The notes below the pieces were generated by a model that ran no database searches, had not been told where the DNA came from, and worked only from the letters and a program-made list of their open reading frames with translations. From Pampus argenteus (taxonomy: Eukaryota > Chordata > Actinopteri > Scombriformes > Stromateidae), in NCBI GenBank assembly GCA_036937835.1, contig CM072868.1, forward strand, positions 11,793,501-11,857,500: 64,000 bases of DNA, given 5' to 3'. The position numbers and the translations under genes are program-made. This document shows, one piece after another, positions 52,101 through 61,490 of the stretch (its first letter is position 1; each line of letters begins with the position of its first letter).

Positions 52101-55100
52101 TGAGGTATTGAGGCTACATCATGTATTACATTTTTATTGGGGAAATAACAAAGTGGAAAACTGAGAGGGGGAAAGACAGAAGAAAGAAAAATCATTTGTT
52201 TCTTTTAGATTTTTGACAGATTTTTTTAAATTACTGTCTGAATACATAAGGGGGGGGGAAATAAAAAGCTGCTGATATGAGAGAGAAGACAGGAAAGATA
52301 CATCAGAAGGAAAAGAGAGAAATTGGTTCAAGGAGGAAGGGAGAGAGAATGACAGTGAGTCTGAGAGAGACACTGACAGAGAGAAGATGAAAGCTGAAGC
52401 GGAGAGCGACTGTAGTGGTACTCAACTTGTGACTGTGAAGAGGGAGATCCTGCTGCTACTCCTGAAGAAATGTGGAAGCATGCGTGTTACTGTGTAAATC
52501 TGCATGCATGTATGGAGGGTCTGTAAACGTATGTAGTTATGATTCATAATCATTTGTTCAGATTAATGCACTAAATGCACTTGGTTGATTTGGCCACAGC
52601 AAAACCAAAATCACCCAATTAGAGCTCTATGTGAGAAACACCCCTACACTGCAAACAATGTTCACCAACAGAGCTCGTATGAATGTTCATCCACATATGA
52701 AGAACGTGACATGAGTTGACATGATTTTAAAAAAATGAAGCAGCAGCACAACCATTCATCTTACATATTGTGGCAAATTACTTGAAATGACCTGCAGATA
52801 GTTATTGTATCAGGTTTGTGTAGAAATGTCTTTTAATTAGTTTGAGTGCCCTGTGAGTATGCCATCTGTCTGTGGGCTCTATATTTCAGGCGGGCAAAGA
52901 TTAGTGCCAACAGCACTATGACTAGGAAGGACTTTAAACTGAACCATCTGACTTTGGCTGCAAATGTGTGGTGCTGTGTATTTATGTCTTGCCATTCAGC
53001 ATGATCCAAAAAAACAACATTAATTTCCTGTTTGTAGAAGCTGTCTCTCCAGTTGGTGAGCACCAGAGTGACTGGCACAGCTGTTTAAAAGCTACGAGGT
53101 GCATAATGTAACTCGTTGAGCGGGTAATTATCTGACTGCCACAACCACTAATTCATACTGTATATTTCTTTTTTTTCCCTTTTGTACATACTGCTGCTTT
53201 ATCTACATGAGTGAAAATAGTACACCAATGCAAGCAAGACCTAGCCCTGTGCTTTGGTCATCTTGTTTGGTTTATTTACGTATTTTGCCCCAAGATGGAC
53301 ATGAGATGACTAAGAAGCACATCACAAGAAAGAGAACATAAAGAGAACAAATCTACACATCTTTCAACAAAGCAATGAATACAGTCAGGAAGAACTGTGT
53401 TGAACTAACTTACAGTGTCATTGAAGTAGCTCTATCAAATTACCAATCATGGCTTAGGGAGGAGTTCATAGTGATGCAATAAGGACATGATCCCTCACCA
53501 TCTTCCCACCCACTAACACTACCATTTGTGTTAGATGGAGTTTCTGCAGTAGCGGCCAAGTGCATTTACACCTCAATCATCCAGTCACCTCAATTAGTAT
53601 TCAGATATACTCAACTCACCCATCCGTGAGACAAATACACACACAGCACAGCACAGTAGCTGGACTGATTAATCTCCTCTCTGTCAGTTCAGTTTAGCAT
53701 CAGGCTGTTTGCTGCTGTCACCGACAGCCTGCAGAGACTATCCAATCCATAATGAACTGGATATAGCATGCAACTCAAATTGATTAATTGTTTCTGGCAA
53801 ATTCAAACCAATTCAAACCTCACCCCTCCCATGCATAAACACAACAGGCCTGCGGGTGTAGCGCAACATGTTGTGGACTGGCATTCAGTATAGACAGTGC
53901 TACAGTTGGATTTTCCTCTTCTTTTGTTTTTGATGATGGTGCAGCCAAACTTTTGTAGTAGGAAGATGTAAGAATTGCAACAAATGTTTAAATTATTCAA
54001 CTGAACCAAACTCAGACATTACACTCTGTCCTGACATGTATCATCAGGGGGAAAACACTGCACACTGTTTTTAATCCAAACTGGAAAATGATTGCATGGC
54101 TGTGTTGCACTCCACATATTTCAAATGAAACATTGAAAACTTCTGGCCATGTTCATTGTAATAAGGGAATATGTAGTGGTTGAAAAAAAAAAACAGTATT
54201 CATACTTAAGTTTCTGGAATTTTTCCTCTAATCTTTGAATTCTGGTGAAATATTGGATCATTTGAACATATATTGAAATGAAATCATGTAAAAAGTTTAG
54301 AGGTAAAACTATTTGGTGGAGCTGTTAACAACTTATAGACATCTGACATGTGACCCAACTACACACTGCTGTTTGTAAGATGTCAACAGACAATAAGGTT
54401 GGAAACCACTGGCTTAATCTGTGACAATGTAGTATTTTAAAAGCTTGGTATATTATTGGTATATTAACATTGTGTCAAATCTTCATTAGAAAAATAACTG
54501 AAACTGTGAATTGAATGTATTGGAATGTAAGAATAAAGAAGCGTAAAATGTACCTCAACACTGTACTTAAGTACAGTACACGAGTATATGTACTTATTTA
54601 CTTTCCACCACCAGGAATATGTGTGGAGGCTTAAGCTACTGTCTACTAGTCTGTGGCTACAAAGACAATGCTGTTCCTTGATTAAATTCATGACTGGGTC
54701 TTGTGTCTACAAGGGATAAGTATATTTAAGAAAAAAATCAAATAATGGCAGAAATAAACCTGTAAATTTTAGAACTGATAGTAGTTTACAATTGTTTCTA
54801 TTACTGCGATCTTCTTTTTATTATGTGGTAAAATGTAGGATTTGAGCAAAGGCACCATCTGTTAGGTATCACATCTTTACCTTCTCCTTGGTGCCAGCCT
54901 GTGTGGTGTCGGGCCTGGTACGAATGGTAAATGGGGATGCAAGCCTCAGCAGGATGCCCTGGAACGAAGGCTCCATCTTGGGTGAGACGATCTCAAAACA
55001 GTCCCTGAATGAGAGATTCCGGTGAGGCTCGATGCGAGCCTGCCTCCTCAATCCCTCTCCGAGCTGCAGTAGCTCCATCCGAGGTCCCAGAACAAGGTGA

Positions 55101-58100
55101 AATGGAAAAGCACGGCAAAACGTGGCCAGGCCAATGCGCAGATCACTGGGGTTGGTGGAAAGTGAGAGGGGGGGCCTCTTGGAGCACACTGAGGCAGAGT
55201 TTGGGAGGGAGGAGAAGGACGGAGGGGATGTCTCCTGGATTTGGAAGGACAGGCAAACTGTGGGAGCAGAGGTTGGGAAAGGAGAAGGTGGTGATGGGGA
55301 GGAGGAGGGTGATGCAGAGGGGGAGGCTGTGGGGGTGGCTGTTGCGGAGTCACCGTCTGTGTGTTGTGCATCTTCATTGGGCAATAATGGAGTTAGAGGT
55401 GGCACCTCTTCCACTTCAACTTCTGAATGAAAGATCCGCCTGGCAACAGCTCTGATCAACCCTGGCATGACCAATCCCACAACAGGAGCAGGGTTGAAAC
55501 AATGAAGAAGCAACACCTTCTCTCTTCTATCTCCTTGTCCTCGCTCTCCAACTTTGTCCAATTTTCTTCTCCCTGTCTCCTCCTCGTAGGGATCCTTGCA
55601 CTGGAAGGAGGGGCTCTCGGATGAGGCGCGACGCCCTGTGGAGGTGCGAATGTGTTCCAAAATGGCATCAAAGCCATTGAAAAAGTCCTGGAGGTTGCCA
55701 CCTACAGCTCTGAGCACTCGCTCATTTTCTTCAAAGCAGAGGCCAAAGAACTCCTCTCCGAAATGCTCTCGCAGCTCACAGAATGGTACACCTGGGAGAA
55801 AGGAGACGTAAAACAGGACTCTAGTGTCAGCAACTGGAAATTGCACTCTACTGAGATTACATATAGATCAACAGTGTTATAGATGATACACAATCATATA
55901 CCTGTTCACATACACACAATTACAAGAATTAGCAATATGATTGGGAAAGCATTGCATTCTGCAAGCTTTGATGTCGATTCACCGTCTTTAAAATTGATTT
56001 CCAACATATAAAAGCACCTTAAGTGCATAAAAGTGTGTATAATGATTTCCTGTTACAGCTGCCTTTTACATGAAATCTAATGTCACCTCTGAGCCATGAT
56101 ATTTTTTGGCCTATACTTAAAAAGTAATTTTAAGCATATCAACCACAGAAAATCAGTATTCAAAGTAATCAAACATCAAAGCCTTGCTAAAATAATGCAT
56201 ATTAATGAGATAAAATAATCATGTCACATGCTTACTGACAGTATAATAACTGAGAATAACATAGGATTAAAGGATTATAGCTAAATTAAAACTGACGCTT
56301 AACATAAATAAACCTGTAGCCTAGAAAAGCGTAAAAATTAAAGAAAATAAACACAATTTGGGAAGCATTAAAAATTAAAGTGATTTTACTTCTAAAGAAA
56401 CAATTCACAAATATAGTTGTCACAAACAACTGTTGAACTTCAGACAGATGCACACATTTACAATTTAATTTAAAATAGCATCCATACATTAACAAATGAA
56501 TTAACAAACCCCACAGATTATATAAGAATATATATACACACACACACACACAGTACTGTGCAAATGCTTTAGGCACTTTATGTTTAGATTCTTATCCTTA
56601 ATGCAATACCATCAGTAAGGCATCTCACCAGTCCCAAATTTATTCTGCAGCATGCAGCAATGACCTCAAACATATAGTCAGCCTGGATCACATGAAGAGA
56701 CGCCTGAATCCTACAAGATACTTGGAACAACCAACCTATCAAGTACCTTTAAAACACTAAAATTTATTTTATTAAGGCTTCTTCTGTTTACTGAACTTAG
56801 TATGAAGTTAATTGATCTATTTGCAGGACATAGACAGGACATAGAAGGAGGACCCGGAGAAGGAAAAGGACTGTAGGTAGAGACAGGACGAGATCTTAGA
56901 TGGTACAGACGGAGGACAAAGATGTACTGAGTGATTGTGTTTCAATGTTAGGGCATAGACAGTAAGCATTGGGACTGAGTCATACCCCGTTATGTGTGTG
57001 TCTGTACCTTTGCATGTGTGCACACTGGCTAGGTCATGATACTGTATCTTACTTTTTCATTAAATGTGTCTAAAATAAATTAATAAGTTGTGTTTTAGAG
57101 GTCAAGCCTCTAAGGGATGGCCACACACACACACACACTCAAATAGAGAAGCAGTGCCTATATGTGTGTTGGTATGTAATGTAATGTACATTCAATACAA
57201 AATAAAAAGAACACAGACAGAAAAAATAAGTAAAACGTATACAGTAAATAAATACCATTTGTATTTGCCTCTTATTCACACATTCAAAGAGCTACCATGC
57301 ACACAGACAATAACACACACACACACACTTCTTACCCAGTATGGTGGCCATGTACTGCAGGATTTGAAGGACATCCTCTTCTGAACCAGAGTTTTCTAGA
57401 AATGGACACTTTTCCTCCCTCTTCTCTCTTCGCCTCTCCTCACTACCAACATCTTGACACCTGTGAAACACACACAAACAAGCATGATTAGCCATGAACA
57501 AAAAGGAAGAACTAGCAACACGCTAATAAACTAACAACAGGATAATCCCTGTTGCTAGAAAGACACTCTGCTGAGTTTGCGAAATGTAATTTTTCAGCGC
57601 TGTGAGCTTCATAAACAAAATACTATTTATCTCCAATTTATTTGGGTGATAATATAAATATCAGAGGCAGATGGCTGAATGGATTAAATACTACTTTTTT
57701 GTGATCTGAGTGACCTAACCCTCTAATCATCCTGTTTAGATTCATATGTGTTGATTACTGAAGCGGGTGGAAAGCACAGATAGGGCAGGGTACTCAAGGT
57801 CACCTAAACAATGGAAGTAAGGGAGGAGCAAGCGATTCGCTCTCATCTCGCCACTCACTTCACTGCATTTTTAACCTTTAGCTTAAAGTAAACGAGATGT
57901 TATTTGCACTGTGCATGAATTAAGCAGAGAAGCATTAAGACCAAGATATGAGGGAGAGTGGACAAGAAAGAAAAAGAAAAAGAAAAACACAAAAGAGAAA
58001 TAAAAATACATAGTGGTGCCAATCCAGTGTCTATATGTGTATGTAGTATGTATGTTCATCATAGACAATGTTATCACATGTTGTTCCTGACTGAATCCTC

Positions 58101-58463
58101 TCCACTGAGTCCTATTGTTTTGACAGAGGGGGACAGTGAGAGAGAGGCAGAGACAAGAGGTGATGGAGTGTGTCTCTATGTGTGTGAGTGTTTTTTTTTT
58201 TTTTGCTATTTGTGTTTGTGTGATCAAAAAAGACAGACAGACAGAGAAGAAGAAAATATAGAAGGGCAGAAAGTGAGTGATGGGGACGGCAGGACAAGAC
58301 AGCAGGTGGACAGTAAGTGACAGAGAGTAGCTGAGTCCAGAGATTGATGAAAGAGGACGGTAGTCAGAGAGAGACACAGGCAGTGAGGCAGACAATCCCA
58401 CCTGATCTCTTGCTGTCTGTAGAATTGCAGAGTTCGCTGTAGAGCCTCCTGAACAGTCTGAGT
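35813..58463 (-). CDS. gucy1a2: gucy1a2: guanylate cyclase soluble subunit alpha-2 (all but the first coding exon)
   Basis: Eight exons join in frame on the minus strand: 58463-58402, 57460-57336, 55791-54881, 44343-44131, 43587-43315, 41952-41809, 36362-36208, 36032-35813, about 700 codons. The protein pairs with a beta-1 subunit to form the NO receptor that makes cGMP. Order of parts: H-NOX-like region (exons 2-4), H-NOX-associated PAS region (exon 4), a coiled signalling helix (exons 5-6) and the class III cyclase domain (exons 6-9). FSDIVGFTAVCAQCTP and ETIGDAYC carry the two metal-binding Asp that alpha subunits supply. The C-terminus SIGTMFLRETSL agrees with human GUCY1A2 and separates it from alpha-1. 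The human protein has 732 residues; the N-terminal exon upstream of TQTVQEALQRTLQFY is missing here and should lie right of the window. Two insertions relative to human sit in exon 4. Every junction has GT-AG and matching phase. Synteny with aasdhppt agrees with human. Confidence 0.95.
36208..36362 (-). CDS. gucy1a2: gucy1a2 exon 8
   Basis: It codes for LRIGIHTGSVLAGVVGVKM through YCLFGNNVTLASKFESGS to NVSPTTYQ, the dimer-facing and nucleotide-binding part of the cyclase domain. The intron that follows is only 175 bp. Confidence 0.97.
36671..36865 (+). repeat. hAT-like MITE, degraded copy
   Basis: The start AGTGCTGAAATGATGAGTCA, followed by GTTAATCAACTGGTTGAC and, near the end, AGTTGGAGCCC, follows the pattern of the very abundant teleost element with a TAGTGCTGCAACTAACGATT terminus. 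Related fragments are at 40940-41075 and 63238-63335. Confidence 0.5.
37376..37477. repeat. (GA)n microsatellite
   Basis: About 100 bp of GA with a few GATA-like interruptions on the left. Confidence 0.95.
37680..37711. repeat. (CA)n microsatellite
   Basis: A CA run 200 bp from the GA array. Confidence 0.9.
39518..39582. repeat. (GA)n microsatellite with GACA interruptions
   Basis: GA repeats interrupted by ACAGAGAG units. Confidence 0.9.
39703..39761. repeat. compound (CT)n(CA)n microsatellite
   Basis: A CT run passes directly into a 40-bp CA run. Confidence 0.92.
40784..40915. repeat. LINE-tail/SINE-like teleost repeat
   Basis: The segments TGCATTTATATAGCGCTTTT, CCAAAGCACTTTACAATGTT, CTCATTCACACATACATTCA, ACACACCGATTGTGGTAAGC and GCATCGGGAGCA occur in this order in a very common fish repeat. 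It is a fragment inside gucy1a2 intron 7. Confidence 0.6.
40940..41075 (+). repeat. hAT-like MITE, interior fragment
   Basis: CACATTTAAGAAGCTAGAAC, then TTTTTTGGCATTTTTGTTGA and the AATGATTAATTTTCAG stretch match the interior and right part of the same MITE family as the copy at 36671. Confidence 0.5.
41809..41952 (-). CDS. gucy1a2: gucy1a2 exon 7
   Basis: It codes for IETIGDAYCVAGGLHKKV through ALKMMELSEEVLTPDGKPIK, with the second metal-binding Asp in IGDAYC. Phase 0 at both ends. Confidence 0.97.
41953..43314 (-). other. gucy1a2 intron 6
   Basis: It contains the long GA array near the exon 6 donor and a short GATGAT run (about 42738-42752). Nothing else recognised. Confidence 0.6.
42965..43130. 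repeat. (GA)n array with internal higher-order duplication
   Basis: About 165 bp of GA, broken by a GCAAGAGCGAGAAAGAG block that recurs after 54 bp (42983 and 43037); a partial copy starts at 43081. On the transcribed minus strand it is a long CU tract about 185 nt downstream of the exon 6 donor. Confidence 0.92.
43315..43587 (-). CDS. gucy1a2: gucy1a2 exon 6 (signalling helix and first half of the cyclase domain)
   Basis: It starts ATLERTHQALEEEKRRTVDL, continues through LYSIFPGDVAQKLWQGQPV and contains FSDIVGFTAVCAQCTP with the first metal-binding Asp. It ends CGILDVYK at donor GTCAGT. Confidence 0.97.
43588..44130 (-). other. gucy1a2 intron 5
   Basis: This short intron has ordinary AT-rich composition. 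No repeat or regulatory feature recognised. Confidence 0.6.
44131..44343 (-). CDS. gucy1a2: gucy1a2 exon 5
   Basis: It codes for VMELKGQMIHVPESYSLMFL through MGRGLHLSDIPIHDATRDVI to KKRMDKLK, the end of the PAS region and the start of the signalling helix, nearly identical to vertebrate alpha subunits. Confidence 0.97.
45815..45852. repeat. (CA)n microsatellite
   Basis: A CA run with one GCAC interruption. Confidence 0.88.
48389..48430. repeat. (GGAAGA)n hexanucleotide repeat
   Basis: About seven GAGGAA/GGAAGA units in tandem. Confidence 0.9.
48602..48648. repeat. (CA/CG)n alternating tract
   Basis: A run of CA with CG dinucleotides (ACACGCACACGCGCACACGC), an alternating purine-pyrimidine tract. 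Confidence 0.85.
54380..54414 (-). repeat. hAT-like terminal fragment
   Basis: On the minus strand it reads CCAGTGGTTTCCAACCTTAT, a terminus common to fish hAT-type elements. No partner end was found. Confidence 0.35.
54473..54615 (-). repeat. MITE fragment (CAGTGGTGGAAAGTAAC type)
   Basis: On the minus strand it starts GGTGGTGGAAAGTAAATAAG and continues TACTCGTGTACTGTACTTAA, the familiar terminus of an abundant fish nonautonomous DNA element. The far end is not visible. Confidence 0.55.
54881..55791 (-). CDS. gucy1a2: gucy1a2 exon 4 (H-NOX remainder and PAS region)
   Basis: This 911-bp exon begins VPFCELREHFGEEFFGLCFE and includes ENERVLRAVGGNLQDFFNGF, LRIGLATFCRAFPFHLVLG, LQLGEGLRRQ and FRDCFEIVSPKMEPSFQGIL before KEK at the donor. 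Compared with human it carries an Arg/Glu-rich insert of about 20 residues after QCKDP and a Ser/Pro/Thr-rich insert after EVEVEEVPPL. It is markedly more GC-rich than its surroundings. Confidence 0.95.
55792..57335 (-). other. gucy1a2 intron 3
   Basis: It contains a Tc1/mariner relic next to a short CA run (56536-56551) and a TG/CA tract directly beyond the exon 3 donor. Nothing else recognised. Confidence 0.6.
56551..56765 (+). mobile_element. degraded Tc1/mariner-type deletion derivative
   Basis: It opens CAGTACTGTGCAAATGCTTT AGGCAC, the terminus of a common fish Tc1/mariner group. About 80 bp further on, CAGCAATGACCTCAAACATA matches the transposase region encoding the catalytic (Q)DNDPKH motif. 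The rest of the gene and the second end are missing, so this is a relic. Confidence 0.6.
57336..57460 (-). CDS. gucy1a2: gucy1a2 exon 3
   Basis: It codes for CQDVGSEERRREKREEKC and ends SEEDVLQILQYMATILG. The end aligns with the human H-NOX segment preceding GLKFEEIQ. The first half is unusually charged (Arg/Glu-rich) and poorly conserved. TG-rich tracts lie on both intronic sides. Confidence 0.88.
57461..58401 (-). other. gucy1a2 intron 2
   Basis: An intron of 0.94 kb with an A-rich stretch (about 57965-58000) and a T11 run near 58190-58204. No element recognised. Confidence 0.6.
58402..58463 (-). CDS. gucy1a2: gucy1a2 exon 2
   Basis: It codes for TQTVQEALQRTLQFYRQQEI plus two bases of the next codon, equivalent to the human segment PQTIQQTLKRTLQYYEHQVI. 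Acceptor TTTTTGCAG, donor GTGGGA. This is the first recognisable exon from the 5' side. Confidence 0.88.
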
Positions 58464-58889
58464 CTGCAAAAAGAAGTGAAAAATGTTAGACAAGCAAGTG
58501 TGTGTTTGAGTGTGTGCATGCATTTATTTGTGCATCCACGTGTGACTGCATTTATTGCACCTCAAAGCTTAAACGCTGCATATATCCAGTAATTTTACAC
58601 AAGTAAAAATCATTATAGAGTTATGGTAAGATCATAAAACTGGGAGGGAGTGATGAAAGAGTGATGATGTGAGTGATGATGATACATGCAAGTGTCCCAA
58701 ACAAATTATCCCTTAAGCCACAAATTTAGGAAGTGAAATAACAAACAAAAACAAAAAAGTTTGACTATGCTGTTCTTTTCTCAGGATAAAAAAAAACAAT
58801 TTCTTTGTTAGGAAATATGGTTATATTTTTCATGGCCATATGATGTATTCATTCATTCATGTATTCATTTTTAAAAACCTTAACTAGCA

Positions 58890-58932
58890 ATAATAATAAT
58901 AGTAGTAATAATAATAATAATAATAATAATAA
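58890..58932. repeat. (AAT)n microsatellite
   Basis: AAT repeats with two AGT interruptions. Confidence 0.85.
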
Positions 58933-59287
58933 GCTACAGATGGCCACAATACACTGCTGGATTGTGTGCATGTGTGTGTGTATGCAGCTGGTGTATTTTA
59001 CGTATCTAACAGCCTAAGCCTGAGAGGGCGGGTCCAATGTGATTATCTGAGATAAGGATCAAATGCAAGGTTGTGGTGACAATACTAGAACACAGTGTGC
59101 CAGATGGAGAGGTCATTCTGAGGCCTCCGCCCACTCCGGACAGATACAGGAGTAATTTTTTGTGTGTGTGTGTGTGTGTGTGTGTTTCTGTGGAAAGAGA
59201 GACAGAGAGGGAGCAATAGAGAGAAAGAGAAATTGATGAGTTTTGGCATGTAGAGTAAAAACATTAGGCAGTGAGAAATAAGAGAGA

Positions 59288-59289
<2 letters not shown>

Positions 59290-59338
<49 letters not shown>
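59290..59338. repeat. (TG)n microsatellite
   Basis: An uninterrupted TG run; a shorter one lies at 59160-59184. Confidence 0.95.
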
Positions 59339-59340
<2 letters not shown>

Positions 59341-59515
59341 GACTGAGAACAAATGTCTACATATGTGTCAGTCAGCTAGTGTTTTAAAAAAAAAAATGAA
59401 AGGTCTTTTATTCTTAAGTTAAATGAGGATTACATGTTATATTGTACCTGACCAGTTGGACAAAGGTTCATGTCCATATTCTCAAGAGCACTAACAATTG
59501 AAAATATCAGAGTGT

Positions 59516-59519
59516 TTGT

Positions 59520-59583
<64 letters not shown>
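59516..59583. repeat. (TG)n microsatellite
   Basis: A TG run of about 65 bp with one TTTG interruption near its left end. Confidence 0.95.
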
Positions 59584-59587
<4 letters not shown>

Positions 59588-59852
59588 CAGAAATGGTGTT
59601 TCCTCTCATGCCAATCCTGCCTGTTATTGCGTCCTTGTTCAAGCTACTCATTTACCACCGAGCATGGACAGTACAGCATGTGTGTGTCTACAATATGACC
59701 AAACACACAGGCACAAAGCGCTATCAGCCAGACACAAACACATGTGCAAACACACTGTACACATACATCATCATTACTCTGCATTGTTACGATCACTGAC
59801 ATGTTTACTGTACACACAACTCGATAGCCCATCAACAATTAATCTCACTTGG

Positions 59853-59854
<2 letters not shown>

Positions 59855-59900
<46 letters not shown>
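59855..59900. repeat. (CA)n microsatellite
   Basis: An uninterrupted CA run. Together with the TG run 270 bp to the left it forms a long inverted TG/CA pair. Confidence 0.95.
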
Positions 59901-59903
<3 letters not shown>

Positions 59904-61439
59904 TGTGCATGGACAGTAGTAGACCGACCAACCAAGAATCACACAGAAGCATTGTAATATACTGAATGTGTTTAACTGAATGAAGGTTTTCTTTTAACGT
60001 TTTAATCATTTAATCATGGCAACGTGGAGGTGAGACAAGTCTCTTTCTTTTAGGACACACACACACACACACACACACCCCTCTTCTCCTTTTATTTCTC
60101 TTCTCTCTTTCTCGAGTTCCCATCTTCTTTATCCAAACCAGTCTGTCTCTTTTATTTGCTTTGTCTCTTTACCTTGGAGGGGAGCAGAATCTCACCAATA
60201 CTCACTCATTCCTCTTGCCCCGTTGCTCTGCATAGCTTTCTGTGCCTGTGTTTCTCAGTCATACTTTTCTCTGCCTGTCTGTGTGACTGATTCTCCCCAA
60301 CACAAACACACACACACACAAACTGCAGTGCACCAGCTACTCCTTTCCTCCTCTTATTGCATCTTCCTCCTCCAAATTCCCATTAACATGAACTGTTGTG
60401 CTCTATGGTCACAGAGCGGTGAGTATTGGTGCTTGAGCACAGTTGGGAAGCTGCCACCACTCCTAAAGAAAACAGAGTCATACTCCAGATGAGACCATGG
60501 AAGATAAATCACAGCAAGAGACACATCAGAAGGAGGCCAGTAATAGAGCAGGTACACAGAAAACAGCTCTGTTGCAATCTGCTTGTAACAGGAGGTTTTG
60601 AGGTTGTTTCTGGTCATAGTTCAATAATTAATACCATATAGAGTACTTGTGTTAGTTGTGAAAATGTAGGCATTGCATCAGACAAGTGAGTACTTTGACC
60701 TGACTAAGCAAGAGATGCACCAGCTAAACATTTAGATGTTGGTTTAAGACATCATCTCGGGCTATGAGAAATTATAACGGAAGTTTGAATATTGAAAATA
60801 ATTGTCAAACCCAGATTGATGACAACCTTCTGCTTTGTTTTCTCACAATCCCATTAGCTGGGTGCATCATAATATAGACTATGAATCTTCTTCTCTGGTA
60901 GTATTGAAATCACTGAAAAGAATGCAGATCAACAATATGTCTCCCCATTTTAAGAAACAAATATGAGGAACGTATAGAAACAATAGACAATTAAAAAAGC
61001 CAGTATATGTTTACTCAAATCAACCGAGTATTCAGCAAAAAAAACAAGGTAGATCAACTTCTTAACAAACAATGTCCTGTTAGGGAAGATGTGAACAATT
61101 TCAAAAACAAAAGCACACTCACACACTTGTCCGACACTTCATATTTGTGGCCAACACTCAGGCTCTTTTGATCAGCGTCATGGGTCACTAAGCTAATGGC
61201 CACCTTCCATGTGTATACACAAAGCAGAGAGAAAATGAATGTTTGTTCACATGTAAATGTGTGTTGTCATTGCTTCTGGGTCAGTGTGGTCAGGGTGAAG
61301 ACAGCCACAGAGAGCATGCTATGTTCTCTCCGTCACGGTCCATTGCAGTCAACAACACACTGCTGCAGCCACCCTGTGTGTGTGAGTGTGTGTGTGTGTG
61401 TGAGAGAGAGAGAAACAAAAAGGATGATAAACAGTGTTT

Positions 61440-61490
61440 GAGTGAGTGAGTGAGTGAGTGAGTGAGTGAGTGAGTGAGTGAGTGAGTGAG
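61440..61490. repeat. (GAGT)n microsatellite
   Basis: About 12 tandem GAGT units, preceded by TG and GA runs (61376-61410). Confidence 0.95.

Larger units (their letters stand above)
44344..54880 (-). other. gucy1a2 intron 4 (10.5 kb)
   Basis: It holds CA runs (45815-45852, 48602-48648), a GGAAGA run (48389-48430), a pyrimidine-rich stretch (about 45260-45450), and hAT/MITE-like fragments near 54380-54615. I saw no exon of another gene on either strand. Confidence 0.6.

Noticed and set aside
55009..55455. Open frame of 148 codons on the plus strand
   Set aside because: It is the antisense shadow of gucy1a2 exon 4; the purine-rich repeat in the insertion keeps it open. The minus strand has clear homology.
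60370..60430. Donor-like GTGAGT after a short open stretch on the plus strand (60419)
   Set aside because: No acceptor, homology or partner exon; it lies antisense in gucy1a2 intron 1.
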